NCBI GenBank assembly: GCA_020634115.1
Contig: JACKCH010000010.1
Coordinates: 1 to 64,000, forward strand
Reading direction: 5' to 3'
DNA length: 64,000 bases
DNA from: Anaerolineaceae bacterium
Lineage (GTDB): Bacteria; Chloroflexota; Anaerolineae; Aggregatilineales; Phototrophicaceae
Made by a program: the position numbers and the translations under genes. Of the stretch, positions 26,960-36,484 are shown piece after piece. Positions within the stretch are counted from its first letter, which is position 1. Every line of letters starts with the position of its first letter. The notes beneath the pieces were generated by a model. That model was not told the DNA's origin and did no database searches. It saw nothing but the letters and a program-made list of their open reading frames with translations.

Positions 26960-28558
26960 TCAGGGGCGGGGGGCAAGGCCGTGGAGTTGATACGCCCTGG
27001 CGGGTTGTTTACGTCCGCGTATTTTGATTTCCCCCAGCGGTTGCGCCTGAATCAGGTCGCCCAGGCGATCTATCACGGCCTGTTCCACCCATATTTGGCC
27101 GGGTGGCGCGAGTTCCTGCAGGCGTTTGGCAGTATTCACCACGTCGCCAATCGCCGTGTAGTTCATGGCGCGGTCGGTGCCGATGTAGCCCACCACTGCC
27201 TCGCCCACATGCACGCCGATGCTGTAATTCAGGTTGTCGCCGCGTTGGGCGCGTTTTTCTTCCCCGGCCCTCAGCAGGGCCAGCGCCGCATCCGCCGCGC
27301 GGTGAACATGGTCAGGTTGGAGGGTCGGCGCGTTGAAGATCGCCATCAGTCCATCCCCAAAATACTTATCGAGTGTACCATCCCATCCCAGGATAATCTC
27401 CGCCGTCAGGCTCAGGTGATCGTTGAGCATCTCGACCACATGCTCCGGCGGCATATTTTCGCTCCACGAGGTATACCCACGAATATCCGCGAACAGCACG
27501 CTGATCTCCTGCCGCACCCCCCCTAGCTGGAGATTTTCCGGGTTATTTAGCACTTGTTCGACCACTGAAGGTGGGACAAGGCGTTCAAAAGAGGAACGAA
27601 TCTTCACACGTTCCATCTCGCTTGCACGCCGGATATGTTCCAGGTTGCGTGAGTTTTCAATGGCGATGGCAGCATAGTCGCTCAACGTACTCAGCAGCGC
27701 GACTTCGTGCCGGGTGAATATCCGGGAATCTGGTGAGATGTTGCTTATTTGCAGGGCGCCGATAGACTGCCCACGAATGACTAGCGGCACTGCCGCTGCA
27801 CACTGCGGGGCTTGCGGGTCGCCGCCCAGTTCTTTTCTGGTCAGTAAAACAGGCTGGTTGGTCTGGATGGCGTTTTCCGCAATCGGATTGTTGATTTCAA
27901 ACTGCGTCGGTTGGGTACGTCCGTTGCCCCGTTTCTGAGCGCGGCAGATCAGTTTGTCGTGTACGAGCAGGGCGATGAAGCCTTCCTCCGCCTGACTGAC
28001 CTGTACCGCTGCTTCAACGACACGCGGCAGCAGTTCGACCATGTTCGTGAGTTCGGCCACGCTCTTGCCAATCCCGTACAGCACATTCATTTCTTGCAGT
28101 CGTGCTTGAAGCTCCTGGTTCGCGCGGATTAAGCGTTCTGTGAGGGCTTCTTTCTCGCGGCGCAGGCGTGTTTCCGTCAGGCTGCGGTCAATCGCGCCGA
28201 GCATTTCATCCACCGTATAAGGCTTTCGGACATAATCACGCACACCGAGCCGGTAGACTTCAATAGCGATGTCTTCCGAGCCGTGAAACGTCATCAAAAT
28301 CACGGGGATATCCAGGTTATGGGCGGCCATTCGCTTCAGCACTTCAATACCGTCCATGCGCGGCATCTGCAAATCCAGCAGAATCAGGTCGGGGCGATGC
28401 TCCAGCGCCATCTCCAGGCCTTCCTTGCCGTCTCTTGCCAGTAACGCTTTGTAGTTGTTGGGGGTCAGGATGTATTCCACCAGAAATTCCCGGTTTTCCC
28501 GCCCATCATCCACAACTAGAATTTGTTCATCCGCCACAGGAATGCCTTTCGTCTGCAT
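26960..28558 (-). CDS. Receiver - GAF - adenylate/guanylate cyclase
   Basis: 532 residues. The receiver is at about 10-125 (ILVVDDGREN, phospho-acceptor Asp in LILLDLQMPRMDG, KPY). A coiled-coil signalling helix runs 130-165. A GAF domain spans about 165-320 (LLPRVVEAAVQVSQAEEGFI, QSIGALQISN). A class III nucleotidyl cyclase domain spans about 345-525 (ISVLFADIRGYTSWSE, DKYFGDGLMAIFNAP, NYTAIGDVVNTAKRLQ). The metal-binding Asp pair (FADIRG, GDGLM) is intact. The substrate-specificity residues were not resolved, so ATP or GTP use is open. Transcribed divergently from lepB. Confidence 0.92.
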   Translation of the reverse strand: MQTKGIPVADEQILVVDDGRENREFLVEYILTPNNYKALLARDGKEGLEMALEHRPDLILLDLQMPRMDGIEVLKRMAAHNLDIPVILMTFHGSEDIAIEVYRLGVRDYVRKPYTVDEMLGAIDRSLTETRLRREKEALTERLIRANQELQARLQEMNVLYGIGKSVAELTNMVELLPRVVEAAVQVSQAEEGFIALLVHDKLICRAQKRGNGRTQPTQFEINNPIAENAIQTNQPVLLTRKELGGDPQAPQCAAAVPLVIRGQSIGALQISNISPDSRIFTRHEVALLSTLSDYAAIAIENSRNLEHIRRASEMERVKIRSSFERLVPPSVVEQVLNNPENLQLGGVRQEISVLFADIRGYTSWSENMPPEHVVEMLNDHLSLTAEIILGWDGTLDKYFGDGLMAIFNAPTLQPDHVHRAADAALALLRAGEEKRAQRGDNLNYSIGVHVGEAVVGYIGTDRAMNYTAIGDVVNTAKRLQELAPPGQIWVEQAVIDRLGDLIQAQPLGEIKIRGRKQPARAYQLHGLAPRP

Positions 28559-28887
28559 AGTTGGCTGCGTGGGTTATTGCACTGCCTACCATACTCTGAC
28601 AATACTTCTTCTACTATAGGCCAATTTCTCTACCTGTGCTGCGTAAGGATGTCGGATCGTTAGGATTAGCAAATAATTGGAAACCTGAGCTTCGCATTGC
28701 CGGAGCCGCCCGGCGAGTCTATAATGAACCCGTCCAGCCTGTTTCTTTCGGCATAAAGGGCATATGATGCCCCACTGCCGGACAAGCGTTATACTCAGGC
28801 GGATAACCCACGCATACAATAGAGTGACGTTGTGCGTTCGCCACCGGTGTCACGGGTGGCGGCACGCGATGTAAGTGAGTAATCACG
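28559..28887. other. Divergent intergenic region
   Basis: About 330 bp between the cyclase and signal peptidase genes. No gene, repeat or strong operator was recognised. Confidence 0.5.
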
Positions 28888-29478
28888 TTGAGCGAACAAT
28901 CCCTGGCTACACCCGTTATTTTGCCCCGTCCTACGCTGCATACTGCGAGTTTCTGGCGCGAGCTTCTGGATACGCTGGTACTGATTGCCATGATTTATAC
29001 GCTGGTCAACCTGGCGAGCGGGCGTTACGTGGTAGAAGGGGCGAGTATGCAGCCTAACTTTGCCACCGGGCAGGTGTTAATCGTGAGTCGGGTGCACTAC
29101 CTGTTGAGCGACCCCCAGCGCGGCGATATTGTGGTGTTCCACCCACCGGGATACCCACTGACCGAATCCCCCTATATCAAGCGTGTGATCGGCACGCCGG
29201 GGGACACCGTCGAAATCCGTGATCGTGAGGTTTATGTGAATGGTGTCCAACTCGACGAACCGTATATCAATGAACCGTGCGGTTCAAGCTGCCGGGATAA
29301 CATCTGGGTGTTGGGTGCTGACCAGTACTTCGTGATGGGCGACAACCGCAATCACAGCAGCGACTCACGGGCTTTCCGCACGCCCGTTACCCGTGAGGCT
29401 ATCATCGGTAAGGCCTTTATTCGCTACTGGCCGCCGCAGGATTGGGGCATTGTCGAGCATATTGCCTTTCCTGAGTGA
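28888..29478 (+). CDS. lepB: Signal peptidase I
   Basis: 196 residues. Cleaves signal peptides on the outer face of the cytoplasmic membrane. One N-terminal membrane helix (LLDTLVLIAMIYTLVNLAS), catalytic Ser53 in GASMQPNF and general-base Lys98 in PYIKRVIGTPGD. The box E motif MGDNRNHSSDSR is intact. TTG at 28888 is the best start in frame. The next gene begins within the stop codon (GTGA overlap). Confidence 0.95.
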   Translation: MSEQSLATPVILPRPTLHTASFWRELLDTLVLIAMIYTLVNLASGRYVVEGASMQPNFATGQVLIVSRVHYLLSDPQRGDIVVFHPPGYPLTESPYIKRVIGTPGDTVEIRDREVYVNGVQLDEPYINEPCGSSCRDNIWVLGADQYFVMGDNRNHSSDSRAFRTPVTREAIIGKAFIRYWPPQDWGIVEHIAFPE

Positions 29479-30953
29479 CGGAGACCGTGAGCGTATTTCC
29501 GGCTTCGACTCGCGGTGTGATAGCACTGTTCGTGACTCTGGCGCTGCTGGCGGCCTGCTCCCCGGCAGCGCAGGAAAGTGCATTCCAGGCGACACTGCCA
29601 CCCACGCAGGCTAACGCGCCGATCTACACCGCGACACCCACGTTGACACCAACCCTGACGCTAACGGCGACTCAGACTCCCACCCCTACTTTCACCCTCA
29701 CACCAACCTATACGCCCAGCGCGACCCCCACCGCTACCCTGACGCCGACAATCACACCCAGCCCGACGCTGACGCCATCGCTGACACCTACCGTCCCGCT
29801 GCTGACCCTGACTCCGGTCACGATGGGTATGATGCCGCCCGCGATTCCGGTCAGTACAGCGGTATTTTCCCCGGCGGAAGGGTGGAGCTGCGAGGATTTC
29901 CCCTGTGAGGATGACATCGCCGGATTTTTACAGCGGATTCAGGTGCCGCCCGGTTTTTCGCTGTCGTATGTCGGGCAGTTCCCCGGCCAGCCGGTGCAAA
30001 TCACCTACGGCCCGGACGGACGCCTGTATGCGACTGTGCTGGAAAACGGTACGCGGAACGGCGCGGTGTATGCGCTGAATCCCGATGGCAGCACCCAACG
30101 CTACAGCGGCGATTTCATCTCACCAATGGGGCTGGCTTTTCAACCAGGGACGGATGTCTTGTACGTTTCGGGGCGGGTGACGCCTACACAGGGCGGCGGC
30201 CTGTGGCGTGTTCCGCCGGGCGGTGGCGCCCCGGAGGCGGTTATTACCGATTTGCCGTGCTGCTGGTCACTGATTGACAACCAGCCGAACGGGATGGTTT
30301 TCGGGCCGGATGGCTACCTGTATCTGGGGGTTGGTGCGCTCACCGACCACGCCGAATCGCCCAACCCGCAGCACCAGCCGTTTGCTGACGTGCTGCCCAA
30401 TGAGGCGGCAGTGCTGCGGATCCAACCCCACACCGGGGCGTTTGAGGTCTATGCCAGCGGCATTCGCAACCCGGCAGACGTGGCCTTTACGGCGGATGGA
30501 CGGTTGTTTGCCACCGACGACGGTATTGTCGCCGGAGAGGGGGATCGGCTGCTGGCGTTGCAACCGGGCGGGAATTACGGATGGCCGTACTGGCGTTCGC
30601 GCGGCTGCGAGGACTGTCCGGTCACGAGACCGCTGCTGGATATCCAACCGGATTTCGTGACGTTCGCCGCCAACAGCACCCCACGCGGGCTGGTGGCCTA
30701 TACCGGTTCACAGTTTCCGGCGAATTTCTGGGATACGCTGTTTGTGGTGTTATGGAACGGCACGCCGGAGGGGCAGCGCGTCGTGTGGATAGACCCGCAT
30801 GATACCCGCCTGGGGCGCGAGGACTATACCCCGCCGCCCTTCGTCACTGGCCTGATTCGCCCAGCAGACGTGACACTCGCGCCGGATGGGGCGCTCATTA
30901 TCGCGGATTTCATCTATGGGCATGTGTGGCGGGTGGCCTACAGCGGAGGATAA
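29475..30953 (+). CDS. PQQ-type sugar dehydrogenase-like lipoprotein
   Basis: 492 residues. A lipoprotein signal (LALLAACS) is followed by a long Thr/Pro-rich linker (residues 45-120) and a six-bladed propeller. The propeller is of the soluble aldose dehydrogenase / L-sorbosone dehydrogenase type: IQVPPGFSLSYVGQFPGQPVQITYGPDGRLYAT, IDNQPNGMVFGPDGYLYLGVG, YASGIRNPADVAFTADGRLFATDDG and RPADVTLAPDGALIIADF. Anchored outside the cell; substrate and PQQ binding not proven. It starts at GTG 29475 overlapping the lepB stop, or at GTG 29487. Confidence 0.85.
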   Translation: MTETVSVFPASTRGVIALFVTLALLAACSPAAQESAFQATLPPTQANAPIYTATPTLTPTLTLTATQTPTPTFTLTPTYTPSATPTATLTPTITPSPTLTPSLTPTVPLLTLTPVTMGMMPPAIPVSTAVFSPAEGWSCEDFPCEDDIAGFLQRIQVPPGFSLSYVGQFPGQPVQITYGPDGRLYATVLENGTRNGAVYALNPDGSTQRYSGDFISPMGLAFQPGTDVLYVSGRVTPTQGGGLWRVPPGGGAPEAVITDLPCCWSLIDNQPNGMVFGPDGYLYLGVGALTDHAESPNPQHQPFADVLPNEAAVLRIQPHTGAFEVYASGIRNPADVAFTADGRLFATDDGIVAGEGDRLLALQPGGNYGWPYWRSRGCEDCPVTRPLLDIQPDFVTFAANSTPRGLVAYTGSQFPANFWDTLFVVLWNGTPEGQRVVWIDPHDTRLGREDYTPPPFVTGLIRPADVTLAPDGALIIADFIYGHVWRVAYSGG

Positions 30954-31000
30954 AGCTGGTTTACAGCGTTTCCTGGTAGCGGCATGATGATATATGTTTC

Positions 31001-31028
31001 GTAGGGGCGCACGGCGGTGCGCCCCTAC
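31001..31028. repeat. Dispersed palindrome, family B (GTAGGGGCGC)
   Basis: GTAGGGGCGCacggcggtGCGCCCCTAC, perfect 10-bp arms. Related hairpins occur at 31054, 44608 and 54221. Confidence 0.75.
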
Positions 31029-31053
31029 CGGATCACCCTAAAATGAGGGATTT

Positions 31054-31087
31054 GTAGGGGCGGCCACATCGGGCCGCCCGATTTTTT
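31054..31087 (+). terminator. Family B hairpin acting as terminator
   Basis: GTAGGGGCGGCCacatcGGGCCGCCCG followed by ATTTTTTCTC. It lies between the convergent sugar-dehydrogenase-like and clpB genes and would stop forward transcription. Confidence 0.75.
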
Positions 31088-31105
31088 CTCCCGGATTTAA
31101 GGTGA

Positions 31106-33721
31106 TTACAGAATCTCGGCTTCCGGCTCACTGAAGGTCTCAAAAACCAGACCTTCATCATCCAGCGCGGCGTCTACCGCGATATGGTCGCCGTCGCGGA
31201 CATGCCCTTCCAGCACGTACAGCGCCAGCGGGTCTTGCAGTTCGCGCTGAATCGCCCGCTTGAGCGGACGCGCCCCATACACCGGGTCGAACCCCTTGTC
31301 CGCCAGGTACGCGCGGGCCGGTGTGGTCAGTTCCAACGTCAGGTGACGATCCGCCAGCAGTCGCTCCAACCGGACGAGTTGAATATCCACGATGCGGGCG
31401 ATGTCCTGCCGGGTCAGGCTGTGGAACATGATGATGTCGTCCAGCCGGTTGAGAAATTCCGGGCGGAACACCATGTCCAGTTCCACCAGGACATCCTCAC
31501 GCAGCGCCTTCGGGTCGGCGTTTGCCCCGGCCTGCTTAATCAACTGGCTGCCGACGTTGCTGGTCATGATGATGACCGTGTTGGTGAAATCCACCGTGCG
31601 CCCCTGTCCATCGGTCAGGCGGCCATCGTCAAACACTTGCAGGAAGATGTTGAACACTTCCGGGTGCGCCTTCTCGACCTCATCGAATAGCACCACACTG
31701 TACGGGCGGCGGCGGACGGCTTCTGTCAACTGCCCGCCCTCCTCATAACCCACGTATCCGGGCGGTGCGCCCACCAACCGGGCGACGGTATGGCGTTCGC
31801 TGTATTCGCTCATGTCAATCCGTATCATCGCCTCTTCATCATCGAACATGAAGGCCGCCAGTGAACGCGCCAGTTCGGTTTTGCCCACGCCAGTCGGCCC
31901 CAGGAACAGGAATGTCCCTACCGGGCGATTCGGGTCTTGCAGCCCGGCACGACTGCGGCGCACCGCAGCGGCGACGGCCCGCACGGCTTCATCCTGGCCG
32001 ATGACGCGCTGGTGCAGTCGGTCTTCCATCTTCAGGAGTTTCTCGACTTCGCCTTCCAGCAAGCGGGAAACCGGGATGCCTGTCCAGCGGGAAACCACTG
32101 TGGCGATTTCGTCCGCGTCCACCTCTTCTTTGAGCATCGCGCCGTTGGTTTGCAAGTCGTGCAGGTGGCTTTCCTGCCCGGCCAACTGTTTATCTAGTTC
32201 CGGTAGGGTGCCGTAGCGCAGTCGCGCCGCGCCTTCCAGGTCGGAGCGCCGTTCGGCCTGCTCCAATTGGGTACGGGCATCGTCCATCCGGGCTTTAATA
32301 TCGCGGATGGCCTGAATCGCGTCACGTTCGGTCTGCCAGCGGGCAGTCAGGCCGTTGAGTTCTTCACGCTGGTTCGCCAGTTCAGCCTCAATCGCCTCTA
32401 ACCGTTGGCGGGAAGCCGGGTCGCGCTCCTTTTTGAGCGCCTCGCGTTCGATTTCTAGCTGCATGATGTGGCGCTCAACGGTTTCCAGCGCCAGTGGCTT
32501 GCTGTCAATCTCCATCTTCAAGCGGGCTGCCGCTTCGTCTATCAGGTCAATCGCCTTGTCGGGAAGCTGGCGATCCGCGATATAGCGGTCACTGAGCGTA
32601 GCCGCTGCGATGACCGCGCCGTCCTGGATGCGGACGCCATGATGCACCTCATAGCGTTCCTTCAGGCCGCGCAGGATGCTAATCGTATCCTCAACGCTCG
32701 GCTCATCCACCAAGACCGGCTGGAAACGGCGTTCCAGTGCCGCGTCCTTCTCGATATATTTGCGGTATTCGTCCAGGGTGGTCGCGCCAATCGCCCGCAG
32801 TTCGCCGCGTGCCAGCATCGGCTTGAGCATGTTGCTGGCGTCCATCGCGCCTTCTGCCGCGCCCGCGCCGACAATCGTATGCAGTTCGTCCAGGAAGAGG
32901 ATAATCGCGCCGTCACTGTCGGCCACTTCCTTCAGGACGGCCTTGAGTCGTTCCTCGAATTCGCCACGAAACTTCGCCCCGGCCACCAGCGCGCCCATAT
33001 CCAACTGGATAATCTGTTTATCGCGCAGCCCTTCCGGTACGTCGCTGTTGACGATACGCTGTGCCAGCCCTTCGGCGATGGCCGTCTTGCCGACACCCGC
33101 CTCACCGATCAACACCGGGTTATTCTTGGTGCGGCGGCTGATGACCTGCACCACACGGCGGATTTCGTCATCGCGCCCGATCACCGGGTCGAGTTTGCCC
33201 TGGCGCGCCAATGCGGTCAGGTCGCGCCCGTATTTTTCCAGGCTCTTATAGGTGCTTTCCGGGTCTTGCGAGGTGATCCGCTGTCCGCCGCGAATAGCGA
33301 CCAGCGCCTTCAGGATAGCGTCATGTGTGACACCATGCCGGTTCAGGGTATCCTGGACACTGGGGTCTTCGGTGAGCGCCAGCAGCAGGTGTTCCGTACT
33401 GACATACTCATCGCCCATCTTGCGGGCCTGTTTTTCCGCTCGGGTAAGCACTTCCTGCGTCTGCCGGTTGATGCCGATTTCGGCATTACTGCCGGAAACC
33501 CGTGATCTACTCGCTAAAGTCTGTTCCAGTTCGGCCAGCAGCGCCTGGGGACGCCCGCCAATTTTGGCGACGACTTCTGGGGCAACCCCGTCCGCCCGCT
33601 GCATCAACGCGACCAGCACATGCAGCGGCTCAATCGCCGGATGACCGAATTCCATCGCCAGCGACTGTGACCCTAGCAGCGCTTCCTGCGCTTTATTGGT
33701 TAATCGCTTCATGTCCATCAC
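31106..33721 (-). CDS. clpB: ATP-dependent disaggregase ClpB
   Basis: 871 residues, normal length. Clp N-terminal repeats occupy 1-145. NBD1 holds Walker A GEAGVGKT near 205, with FLDELH as Walker B. The coiled M domain covers about 405-525 and includes a WTGIPVSRLL block. NBD2 holds GPTGVGKTELAR near 605, then RIDMSEY and GYVGYEEGGQLTEAVRRRPY. It works with DnaK to rescue aggregated proteins in the cytoplasm. The GTG at 33721 has GAGG seven bases upstream; ATG 33718 is nearly as good. No CIRCE element was seen upstream. Confidence 0.97.
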   Translation of the reverse strand: MMDMKRLTNKAQEALLGSQSLAMEFGHPAIEPLHVLVALMQRADGVAPEVVAKIGGRPQALLAELEQTLASRSRVSGSNAEIGINRQTQEVLTRAEKQARKMGDEYVSTEHLLLALTEDPSVQDTLNRHGVTHDAILKALVAIRGGQRITSQDPESTYKSLEKYGRDLTALARQGKLDPVIGRDDEIRRVVQVISRRTKNNPVLIGEAGVGKTAIAEGLAQRIVNSDVPEGLRDKQIIQLDMGALVAGAKFRGEFEERLKAVLKEVADSDGAIILFLDELHTIVGAGAAEGAMDASNMLKPMLARGELRAIGATTLDEYRKYIEKDAALERRFQPVLVDEPSVEDTISILRGLKERYEVHHGVRIQDGAVIAAATLSDRYIADRQLPDKAIDLIDEAAARLKMEIDSKPLALETVERHIMQLEIEREALKKERDPASRQRLEAIEAELANQREELNGLTARWQTERDAIQAIRDIKARMDDARTQLEQAERRSDLEGAARLRYGTLPELDKQLAGQESHLHDLQTNGAMLKEEVDADEIATVVSRWTGIPVSRLLEGEVEKLLKMEDRLHQRVIGQDEAVRAVAAAVRRSRAGLQDPNRPVGTFLFLGPTGVGKTELARSLAAFMFDDEEAMIRIDMSEYSERHTVARLVGAPPGYVGYEEGGQLTEAVRRRPYSVVLFDEVEKAHPEVFNIFLQVFDDGRLTDGQGRTVDFTNTVIIMTSNVGSQLIKQAGANADPKALREDVLVELDMVFRPEFLNRLDDIIMFHSLTRQDIARIVDIQLVRLERLLADRHLTLELTTPARAYLADKGFDPVYGARPLKRAIQRELQDPLALYVLEGHVRDGDHIAVDAALDDEGLVFETFSEPEAEIL

Positions 33722-33844
33722 AATACATCCTCAACTTTCCAACTCATTTTGAGTCTATGCCCCTGGTGTCAGAGACACATAAGAGAAGCATCAGAGGAGT
33801 ATTGGTGGCGGTGCTGCGTGGTAAAATGATTTGAAAATCGGCGA

Positions 33845-34738
33845 ATGAGTAGATTATTGAAAATGGAAACCCTGCTCCCACCTGACGCAAGCCCACATAG
33901 CCAATCGCTGTTTGAGTATGCTCTCATCTTGATTAGTGCCTGCCCGGCGGCGTTATATGATGAAGCTGCTGTGTCGGGGTCAGTCGCACGGGGGCGCGCC
34001 GATCAATTTTCTGATTGTGAAATCCCGTTCTGGATGGATACCTTACAGAATGCCATTATCTACAAAACATGGCTTGAGTCCTTCAGCCAGGGCGCACTGC
34101 TCATGCGTGAATCAACAGAGGCGGATAAAGCACTCTATCTTGAATACAAAATGGACGGCGTCAAAGTCTGTACCATCTGGCAAACGTGGGGGCGAATGAA
34201 TGAAATCTTCACCGCACTTGATGCCAATCAACTTCCGCATGATCCATCCGGCCCCTGGGTGATCTCACATCTGATTCCGATTGGCTCTGCGCCACGCTTG
34301 CAACAGCTCCAAACTCGTGTACAGAATTATCCCGACACGCTTCGCCGCAGCATCATAGAAAAGGAATTAGCATTCTGGCGCTGGAAAGTTGGAGTAGCTG
34401 ATATATTCTTCGCAGAAGCCGCCGCGCATCGCCACCAGCTTTATGATCTACGCACACGCCAGATGACGAATATCAGGAGCATTCTCCAGATTCTATATGC
34501 GTATAACCGGCAGTGGATACCGGATGCAAAATGGTATAACGAGGGTATTCAAGCCGTGACGCAGAAGCCTCCCCATCTCAGCCAGACCATTGATCGCCTC
34601 TTGACGGAAGATGATCCTCACATCATACTGCCAACCATGCGCGAGCTTATGGTTGGAACCCTACACGTCATTGCGGAAGAATTTGCCGTTGATGACCTGA
34701 TCACCGCGCTGGAGGGTTACACGTTCATAGACCTTTAG
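33845..34738 (+). CDS. DUF4037-type nucleotidyltransferase
   Basis: 297 residues. The N-terminal nucleotidyltransferase fold shows the GSxARG signature (AAVSGSVARGRADQFSDCEIPFW, residues about 42-64) with Asp and Glu as metal ligands. The remainder is helical, as in DUF4037 proteins related to MNT/aminoglycoside-type transferases. Substrate unknown. Monocistronic, ahead of the MOSC gene by about 100 bp. Confidence 0.75.
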   Translation: MSRLLKMETLLPPDASPHSQSLFEYALILISACPAALYDEAAVSGSVARGRADQFSDCEIPFWMDTLQNAIIYKTWLESFSQGALLMRESTEADKALYLEYKMDGVKVCTIWQTWGRMNEIFTALDANQLPHDPSGPWVISHLIPIGSAPRLQQLQTRVQNYPDTLRRSIIEKELAFWRWKVGVADIFFAEAAAHRHQLYDLRTRQMTNIRSILQILYAYNRQWIPDAKWYNEGIQAVTQKPPHLSQTIDRLLTEDDPHIILPTMRELMVGTLHVIAEEFAVDDLITALEGYTFIDL

Positions 34739-34837
34739 CGCGAATTGTTGTACTCTTTCCATTTAAACAGATGTGAGCGTAATCGGGCGTCTGCAAACAG
34801 GTAAAAAGTGAAGAGTTATTTATCCACAGGTGAAACC

Positions 34838-35419
34838 ATGCGTCTCATTGGCACAGTAAAACTCGTACAGGTACAACACCGTCCGCTGAAAGTCGGCGTC
34901 AAACCGGATCGCACCTACGACCCGGCAGGATTGCAGGTGGTAGACCATCTGCTGCTCACCCCGGAAGGCGTTATTGGCGTGACGGCGGGCGGTGAACGCC
35001 TGACCGATGTCCACCACTCGGCGCACCCGGAAACCCGCAGCCGGGGCGACAATGGTCTTTCAATCGGGCTGACCGCCTATTATCAGCAGATGCGTTCCCA
35101 GTTTGGCGACCACCTGACGGACGCGATTGCGGGCGAGAACATCATTATTGAGTCCGACCAGCCCTATACGCTGGATGAATTGGGCGATACATTGGTGTTT
35201 GAAAATTCGGCCACCGGAGCGCGGGTTCGGGTGGAGGTGCTGGGCAGCGCCGCGCCGTGTGTGCCATTCAGCCAGTTCGCGGCGGGGCGCAAACTGGAAG
35301 GTGAAGAACTGAAAGAGACGCTGCGCTCCCTCGATAACGGGGTACGTGGCTTCCTGCTGGCGGTGCTTCCCACTGAAGACGACCAAATCGTACAGGCCGG
35401 GGATGTCGTCTATGCTTGA
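34838..35419 (+). CDS. MOSC-domain-like protein
   Basis: 193 residues. Conserved MOSC features are a single Cys in SAAPCVPFSQF near residue 145 and the late LDNGVRGFLLAVL block. MOSC domains bind or move sulfur in molybdenum-cofactor and related chemistry. The ATG at 34838 is preceded by AGGTGA. It overlaps the DUF1684 gene by eight bases, so the two are translationally coupled. Confidence 0.75.
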   Translation: MRLIGTVKLVQVQHRPLKVGVKPDRTYDPAGLQVVDHLLLTPEGVIGVTAGGERLTDVHHSAHPETRSRGDNGLSIGLTAYYQQMRSQFGDHLTDAIAGENIIIESDQPYTLDELGDTLVFENSATGARVRVEVLGSAAPCVPFSQFAAGRKLEGEELKETLRSLDNGVRGFLLAVLPTEDDQIVQAGDVVYA

Positions 35420-36026
35420 TCTGCTGGATTACCGCCGCCGCGTGACTGCCCTGTATACGGCGGTGCGGGCGAGCACGAATCCCGCAACCGCCTGTGAGGA
35501 CTTCCGCCAGCAGCGTGACGACCTGTTCCACAGCCATTCCCAATCGGCGTTGAGTCCCGGCCAGAAAGCACAGTTCACCGGCCTGCGTTACTATCCCTAT
35601 GATTCGGCGTACCGGGTGGTCGCGCAGATTGACCGCGATGTCGAACCGGAGATTTTGCAGGTTGACCTGGGGGACGATGGGCAGTTTGCATACCAGCGGT
35701 TTGGGCAGGTCACATTCACTCTGCCTACCGGGAGCGGGTGTTTAAGCCTGTTCTGGATTAAGGGGTATGGAGGCGGCCTGTTCCTGCCGTTTGGGGACGC
35801 TACGAATAAAGACACGACCTATGGTGCAGGGCGTTATCTCTACGACACGATCAAAGGCGCCGACCTGGGGACGGATAAAGACCGTCTCGTATTGGATTTT
35901 AACTTCGCCTATAACCCGTCGTGTTCCTATCACTATCGCTGGGTCTGCCCACTTGCGCCACCGGAAAACCGATTGTTGTTCGCGGTTCCGGCGGGTGAGA
36001 TGCTGCTGAACCTCCCACCCGATTAG
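35412..36026 (+). CDS. DUF1684 domain protein
   Basis: 204 residues. The DUF1684 pattern is visible: RQQRDDLFHSHSQSALSPGQK, LRYYPYDSAYRV, then a long beta-rich core with GGLFLPFGDATNKDTTYGAGRYL and DFNFAYNPSCSYHYRWVCPLAPPENRL. Family function is unknown. Coupled to the MOSC gene by overlap. Confidence 0.88.
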   Translation: MLDLLDYRRRVTALYTAVRASTNPATACEDFRQQRDDLFHSHSQSALSPGQKAQFTGLRYYPYDSAYRVVAQIDRDVEPEILQVDLGDDGQFAYQRFGQVTFTLPTGSGCLSLFWIKGYGGGLFLPFGDATNKDTTYGAGRYLYDTIKGADLGTDKDRLVLDFNFAYNPSCSYHYRWVCPLAPPENRLLFAVPAGEMLLNLPPD

Positions 36027-36036
36027 CCCTGGCGAG

Positions 36037-36351
36037 TCATTGTGTGAGCAGCACCGCTACCATATCATCCAGCGTTCGTTCGTTCGCCAGCGTATGGGCA
36101 TCGGCCAGCACACGCGGACAGACTTCGGCTTCCAGTTGCAGGTATAATTCCTCGGCGCGGGCGCGTGTCCGCCCCGACAGCGGGTATTCCAGCGTGAACA
36201 CCACCAGTTCAGTAGCCGTTTCTTTGTCGCTACTGTCATCCAGCCATTCCGCGATGCGTACCAGAATCGTCAGGACAAGCGATTGGTTATTACTACGGTG
36301 GCTGATTTCCAGTACCCGCCGCAGGTGGTTCGGGTCATTAATGGAATCCAT
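36037..36351 (-). CDS. Small helical protein, resembles the tail of TPR-STAND regulators
   Basis: 104 residues, all-helical. The segment LVVFTLEYPLSGRTRARAEELYLQLEAEVCP resembles the C-terminal module that in Chloroflexota closes large NB-ARC/TPR regulators, here standing alone. No ATPase is attached or adjacent. Start at ATG 36351. Convergent with the DUF1684 gene. Assignment from pattern only. Confidence 0.55.
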   Translation of the reverse strand: MDSINDPNHLRRVLEISHRSNNQSLVLTILVRIAEWLDDSSDKETATELVVFTLEYPLSGRTRARAEELYLQLEAEVCPRVLADAHTLANERTLDDMVAVLLTQ

Positions 36352-36484
36352 AAATAACAATCTTTCTGCCTATCAGGTTAAGGGGATGGAAAGGCGGTCA
36401 GGCAAACCGCCATGCTTATTATACCAAATGCCCTGCGAGATTCTTATGCTGGTGTTTTCATTGCGCCTGTGACCGAAAAACGCC

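Noticed and set aside
32468..33505. 345-residue forward ORF inside clpB
   Set aside because: Shadow of clpB, which is complete and well conserved on the reverse strand.
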